Shown here: positions 6,289 through 8,068 of the stretch, in pieces | Position numbering within the stretch: the first letter of the stretch is position 1 | Layout of the letters: every line of letters starts with the position of its first letter | Source of the DNA: Phycisphaerales bacterium | GTDB lineage: Bacteria; Planctomycetota; Phycisphaerae; Sedimentisphaerales; Anaerohalosphaeraceae | Assembly (NCBI GenBank): GCA_011048645.1 | Contig: DSDR01000226.1 | Location: 1-8,068 of the forward strand | Reading direction: 5' to 3' | DNA length: 8,068 bases | Notes under the pieces: model-generated | Database searches by the model: none | Told to the model about the DNA's origin: nothing | Seen by the model: only the letters and a program-made list of their open reading frames with translations | Translations under genes and position numbers: made by a program

Positions 6289-6831
6289 TTATACGGCCGA
6301 GGTCTCAAGCTGTCTTCGGGCATCGAGAAAACTTTCAAGATCATTGAGGATCAATTGCCGCAGCAGCGATTTTCGCAGTCGTGCAACGTTCATTGCCAAT
6401 ACCTTTTCCTCAACGCTTGCGGCGACGGCGCGGGCAGTCAGCGCATCAATCGCATGTTTTCTGACCAGCGATGCGGCCAGATGTGACTTGTTCCAGGCGA
6501 CGGCCTGTGCATCGTCGGTGATGTCGCCGAGTACCTCGATTCGCCGCCGTTTGAGTCGCCGCATCAGACGATGGCGATTCAGCGCCTCGGCGGCGTGGGC
6601 AAACCCCGTGGCCGAGAGGACCGACTCAATCATCAGATGAATCTCGTCGGCGGTGATGGCGTCGTTCGGTTTTTGGCGATAAAGATAATAGGTAACCGCT
6701 TCGGCCATCTGTTCGGCGGCAAACAGCGTTGCATCACCGACCAGGGCCAATGCGTTATGAAAAGTACCCAGCACTTTCGTGTGCAGATACGGCTCGATTT
6801 GGCCGTCTGCTTTTATCACCCGAATCTGCAT
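6289..6831 (-). CDS. ATP-cone domain protein with a class III reductase-like C-terminal segment
   Basis: 180 residues, cytoplasmic. Residues 2-93 form an ATP-cone, the nucleotide-sensing domain of NrdR and ribonucleotide reductases: VIKADG at 5-10, EPY at 13-15, Lys19, and ITADEIHLMIESVL at 59-72. Residues 112-167 (WNKSHLAASLVRKHAI, then ARAVAASVEEKVLAMNVARL and SLLRQLILNDL) resemble the W-D-K-x-x-I-x-x-S-L-V and L-I-R-E-L-V-N pattern I associate with the N-terminus of anaerobic class III reductases. No catalytic reductase domain follows, so it is unlikely to be an enzyme. An SD (GGAAAGGGTG read on the - strand, about 6837-6846) supports the ATG. It lies 48 bp downstream of nrdR on the same strand with no terminator seen between, so the two are probably co-transcribed. 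I infer a nucleotide-sensing accessory regulator of dNTP synthesis. Its function is unproven. Confidence 0.75.
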   Translation of the reverse strand: MQIRVIKADGQIEPYLHTKVLGTFHNALALVGDATLFAAEQMAEAVTYYLYRQKPNDAITADEIHLMIESVLSATGFAHAAEALNRHRLMRRLKRRRIEVLGDITDDAQAVAWNKSHLAASLVRKHAIDALTARAVAASVEEKVLAMNVARLRKSLLRQLILNDLESFLDARRQLETSAV

Positions 6832-6879
6832 GGTTCACCCTTTCCGGTTCAGATACATCACAATTTGGTCTTGTTCTGA

Positions 6880-7368
6880 CTATGGAAACAGGCCGGGTTG
6901 TTCGGGGGTGTCCAGTTCGGAGAAGGCCTGACTGACTTCATCCAGCAGGGCGTCGGCGTCAGTAAATTCACGGTACACGCTGGCAAAACGAATATAGGCA
7001 ACTTTGTCGATATGGCGCAGATGCCGCATCGCCCGTTCGCCGATATATTCCGAGGCCACTTCTTTGTCGAAATTGCGAAAAATATCCTCTTCGATTTTGT
7101 CGGCAATGTCCTGAATCTGCTCGACCGAAACCGGTCGTTTATAACAGGCTTTTTGCAGGCCGGCAATGACCTTGTATCGGTCATACGGGACGCGGACACC
7201 GTCTTTTTTGATGACACTGAGCTTGACGCTCTCGCCGATGCGTTCGTAGGTGGTAAACCGCCGCCGACAAGCCAAACACTCCCGCCGCCGTCGAATGACC
7301 CTGCCGCCGTCGCTCGAACGGGAGTCGATCACCTTATCGCGGTCTTCTTTGCAATACGGACACCTCAC
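6880..7368 (-). CDS. nrdR: Transcriptional repressor NrdR
   Basis: 162 residues; NrdR proteins are usually about 150-160. This repressor of ribonucleotide reductase genes senses ATP/dATP. The N-terminal zinc ribbon has Cys3/Cys6 (CPYC) and Cys31/Cys34 (CLAC), and the family signature DSRSSDGGRVIRRRREC runs from 15 to 31, with RRFTTYER at 36-43. The ATP-cone covers about 50-140, with VIKKDG at 52-57, PYDRYKV at 61-67 and AYIRFASVYREF at 124-135. The start is GTG: the N-terminus MRCPYC fits other NrdR proteins, and AGGGAGGG (7380-7387) lies 11 bases upstream. The promoter ahead of it carries NrdR-box-like sequences, predicting autoregulation. It heads an operon with the second ATP-cone gene. 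No reductase gene is in the window. Confidence 0.96.
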   Translation of the reverse strand: MRCPYCKEDRDKVIDSRSSDGGRVIRRRRECLACRRRFTTYERIGESVKLSVIKKDGVRVPYDRYKVIAGLQKACYKRPVSVEQIQDIADKIEEDIFRNFDKEVASEYIGERAMRHLRHIDKVAYIRFASVYREFTDADALLDEVSQAFSELDTPEQPGLFP

Positions 7369-7379
7369 CGTCTTGCCGT

Positions 7380-7387
7380 CCCTCCCT
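7380..7387 (-). promoter_or_regulatory. Ribosome binding site of nrdR
   Basis: Read on the - strand the sequence is AGGGAGGG, followed by 11 bases and then the GTG start. The spacing is slightly long, but it supports the GTG at 7368 as the start codon. Confidence 0.65.
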
Positions 7388-7407
7388 GACTCAGTCTCTT
7401 GCCTGAA

Positions 7408-7423
7408 TACAATTATATAGACA
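7408..7423 (-). promoter_or_regulatory. Weak second NrdR-box-like site
   Basis: On the - strand it reads TGTCTATATAATTGTA. It shares CTATATA with the core of the NrdR-box consensus acaCwAtATaTwGtgt but matches only about half of the 16 positions ungapped; one extra A before TTG would restore the right side. It lies exactly 32 bp downstream of the stronger box, about three helical turns, the spacing typical of NrdR box pairs. Confidence 0.4.
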
Positions 7424-7431
7424 TTTTTGGT

Positions 7432-7460
7432 ATTATGAATAACAATATGTAGTGTGTCAA
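7432..7460 (-). promoter_or_regulatory. Promoter of the nrdR operon
   Basis: On the - strand TTGACA (7460-7455, perfect -35) is followed by a 17-base spacer and CATAAT (7437-7432, 5 of 6 to TATAAT). Transcription would start near 7425, leaving a leader of about 57 bases before the GTG of nrdR. The surroundings are markedly AT-richer than the flanking genes. Confidence 0.8.
7440..7455 (-). promoter_or_regulatory. NrdR box overlapping the nrdR promoter
   Basis: On the - strand the site reads ACACTACATATTGTTA. It matches 13 of 16 positions of the NrdR-box consensus acaCwAtATaTwGtgt, including all of the conserved C-w-A and A-T-a-T-w-G core. It overlaps the last base of the -35 and fills most of the spacer, where a bound repressor would block RNA polymerase. 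This predicts that NrdR represses its own operon. Confidence 0.65.
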
Positions 7461-7522
7461 CCCTATTTTTTTAATTATCGTCCCGGCCCAAACCGCATAG
7501 AGGGTTCAGGGGACATGGTGGT

Positions 7523-8068
7523 TCAAATCCCGGCCATAGGCAATTTTAACTCGACAAACCCAATCGCCTTTTCGGGTACATCTTCGGCATATTCCAGATC
7601 ACTGGATTTCAATCCGTCTATAATGATCGAACCGCTTTGTGCCCCTTGTATATACACCGGCGGTCGCCGGCCAGACAGTTTGACATGGCTAATGAATGAC
7701 GCGGCCACATTGTCCAGCAAAACGGGACGTCCGTCGGTGCTGATGGCAACGTCTTCAAGTCGAAGCGCCTTGACGCGACGAACCACCGCACCGTTGCGCA
7801 CATGGTCAAAGACGGCGTTGCTGATATTGATGTTCTCCAGCCACATTTCGGGCAATCCGATCAATTCGATGGCCGTCGCCGCTCCGTCAACGCGGATGTT
7901 GTTGAGATACACATTGCGAAAACGTGGGGGCGGACCGCCTTCGATGCCGCCGGCGTAAGCGGTGTTAAAATTGATAGCCTGGCGAGTGATATTTTTCATT
8001 TGCACGTTTTCAATAAAAATATTTTCGACGACATTGCCGCGTCCGCGCGTGGATTTGAAGCGTATGCC
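7523..8068 (-). CDS. Glycoside hydrolase family 28 (polygalacturonase-like), C-terminal part
   Basis: An open frame of 181 residues enters from the right edge; its start is outside the window. The first visible residues are GIRFKSTRGRGNVVENIFI, matching the GH28 motif around the R-x-K pair (usually RIK) that binds the substrate carboxylate. The visible part begins at that catalytic-site motif, and the general acid and nucleophile aspartates (NTD, DD) and GHG would lie off the window. The rest has repeated short beta-strand turns (VYLNNIRVDG, WLENINISNAVFDHVR, LRLEDVAIS, SIIIDGLKSSDL) typical of the right-handed parallel beta-helix. Such enzymes cleave galacturonan in pectin, usually after export; the signal peptide is not visible. 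An internal GTG at 8005 is not the start because homology continues upstream of it. No terminator was found between its stop and the nrdR promoter 62 bp downstream. Confidence 0.85.
   Translation of the reverse strand, partial: GIRFKSTRGRGNVVENIFIENVQMKNITRQAINFNTAYAGGIEGGPPPRFRNVYLNNIRVDGAATAIELIGLPEMWLENINISNAVFDHVRNGAVVRRVKALRLEDVAISTDGRPVLLDNVAASFISHVKLSGRRPPVYIQGAQSGSIIIDGLKSSDLEYAEDVPEKAIGFVELKLPMAGI

Noticed and set aside
6344..6640. Open frames on the + strand opposite the ATP-cone and nrdR genes.
   Set aside because: Shadows of the - strand genes, which have clear family motifs, SD sequences and a promoter.
7461..7522. Possible terminator of the GH28 gene.
   Set aside because: A stem with two G-U pairs can be drawn on the - strand, but an A-tract rather than a U-tract follows it.
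7510..7540. GGTTCAAATCC at 7520-7530 looks like a tRNA T-arm, suggesting a tRNA or attachment-site remnant.
   Set aside because: The flanking stem bases pair only partly, no matching acceptor strand lies about 70 bases upstream, and part of it codes for the end of the GH28 protein.

Overview
The window most resembles a chromosomal segment of a planctomycete, probably class Phycisphaerae. That placement is inferred from gene content, not from a marker gene. The clues are an ECF sigma factor coupled to a membrane protein with a DUF1559-like prepilin segment and an H-x10-D-G motif, a pectin-type glycoside hydrolase (GH28), and an nrdR gene followed by a second ATP-cone gene. Coding sequence is moderately GC-rich; the nrdR promoter region and the 4.4 kb intergenic region are AT-richer.

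Region 1 (1-4349, + strand) is a compact sulfur-handling cluster. It encodes a cystathionine gamma-lyase/synthase type PLP enzyme, the tRNA 2-thiouridylase MnmA, a ThiF/MoeB-type E1-like adenylyltransferase and an IscS/NifS-type cysteine desulfurase. Genes 1-2 overlap by 4 bp and genes 3-4 by 20 bp; genes 2 and 3 are separated by 62 bp containing a GAATTAA heptamer tandem repeat. The set reads as a path from trans-sulfuration (cysteine) through persulfide generation to tRNA U34 thiolation. The E1-like protein is the piece with no obvious partner. A terminator-like hairpin lies directly in front of the first gene's ribosome binding site and may act as an attenuator.

Region 2 (about 4450-6234, + strand) holds an ECF sigma factor overlapping by 14 bp a gene for a one-TM protein. 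That protein has an anti-sigma-like cytoplasmic N-terminus fused to a prepilin-like helix and a DUF1559-like exterior domain. A promoter with a perfect TATAAT precedes the pair, and an inverted repeat overlaps its predicted transcription start. A short hairpin terminator ends the unit.

Region 3 (6289-7460, - strand, convergent with region 2) is an nrdR operon: the ribonucleotide reductase repressor NrdR followed by a protein with an N-terminal ATP-cone and a C-terminal segment like the N-terminus of class III reductases. The promoter is strong on inspection (TTGACA-17-CATAAT). It overlaps a good NrdR-box match, and a second weaker match lies 32 bp downstream, predicting autoregulation.

Region 4 (7523-8068, - strand) is the C-terminal part of a GH28 polygalacturonase-like enzyme running off the right edge.

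No tRNA, rRNA, IS element, CRISPR array or phage gene was seen.
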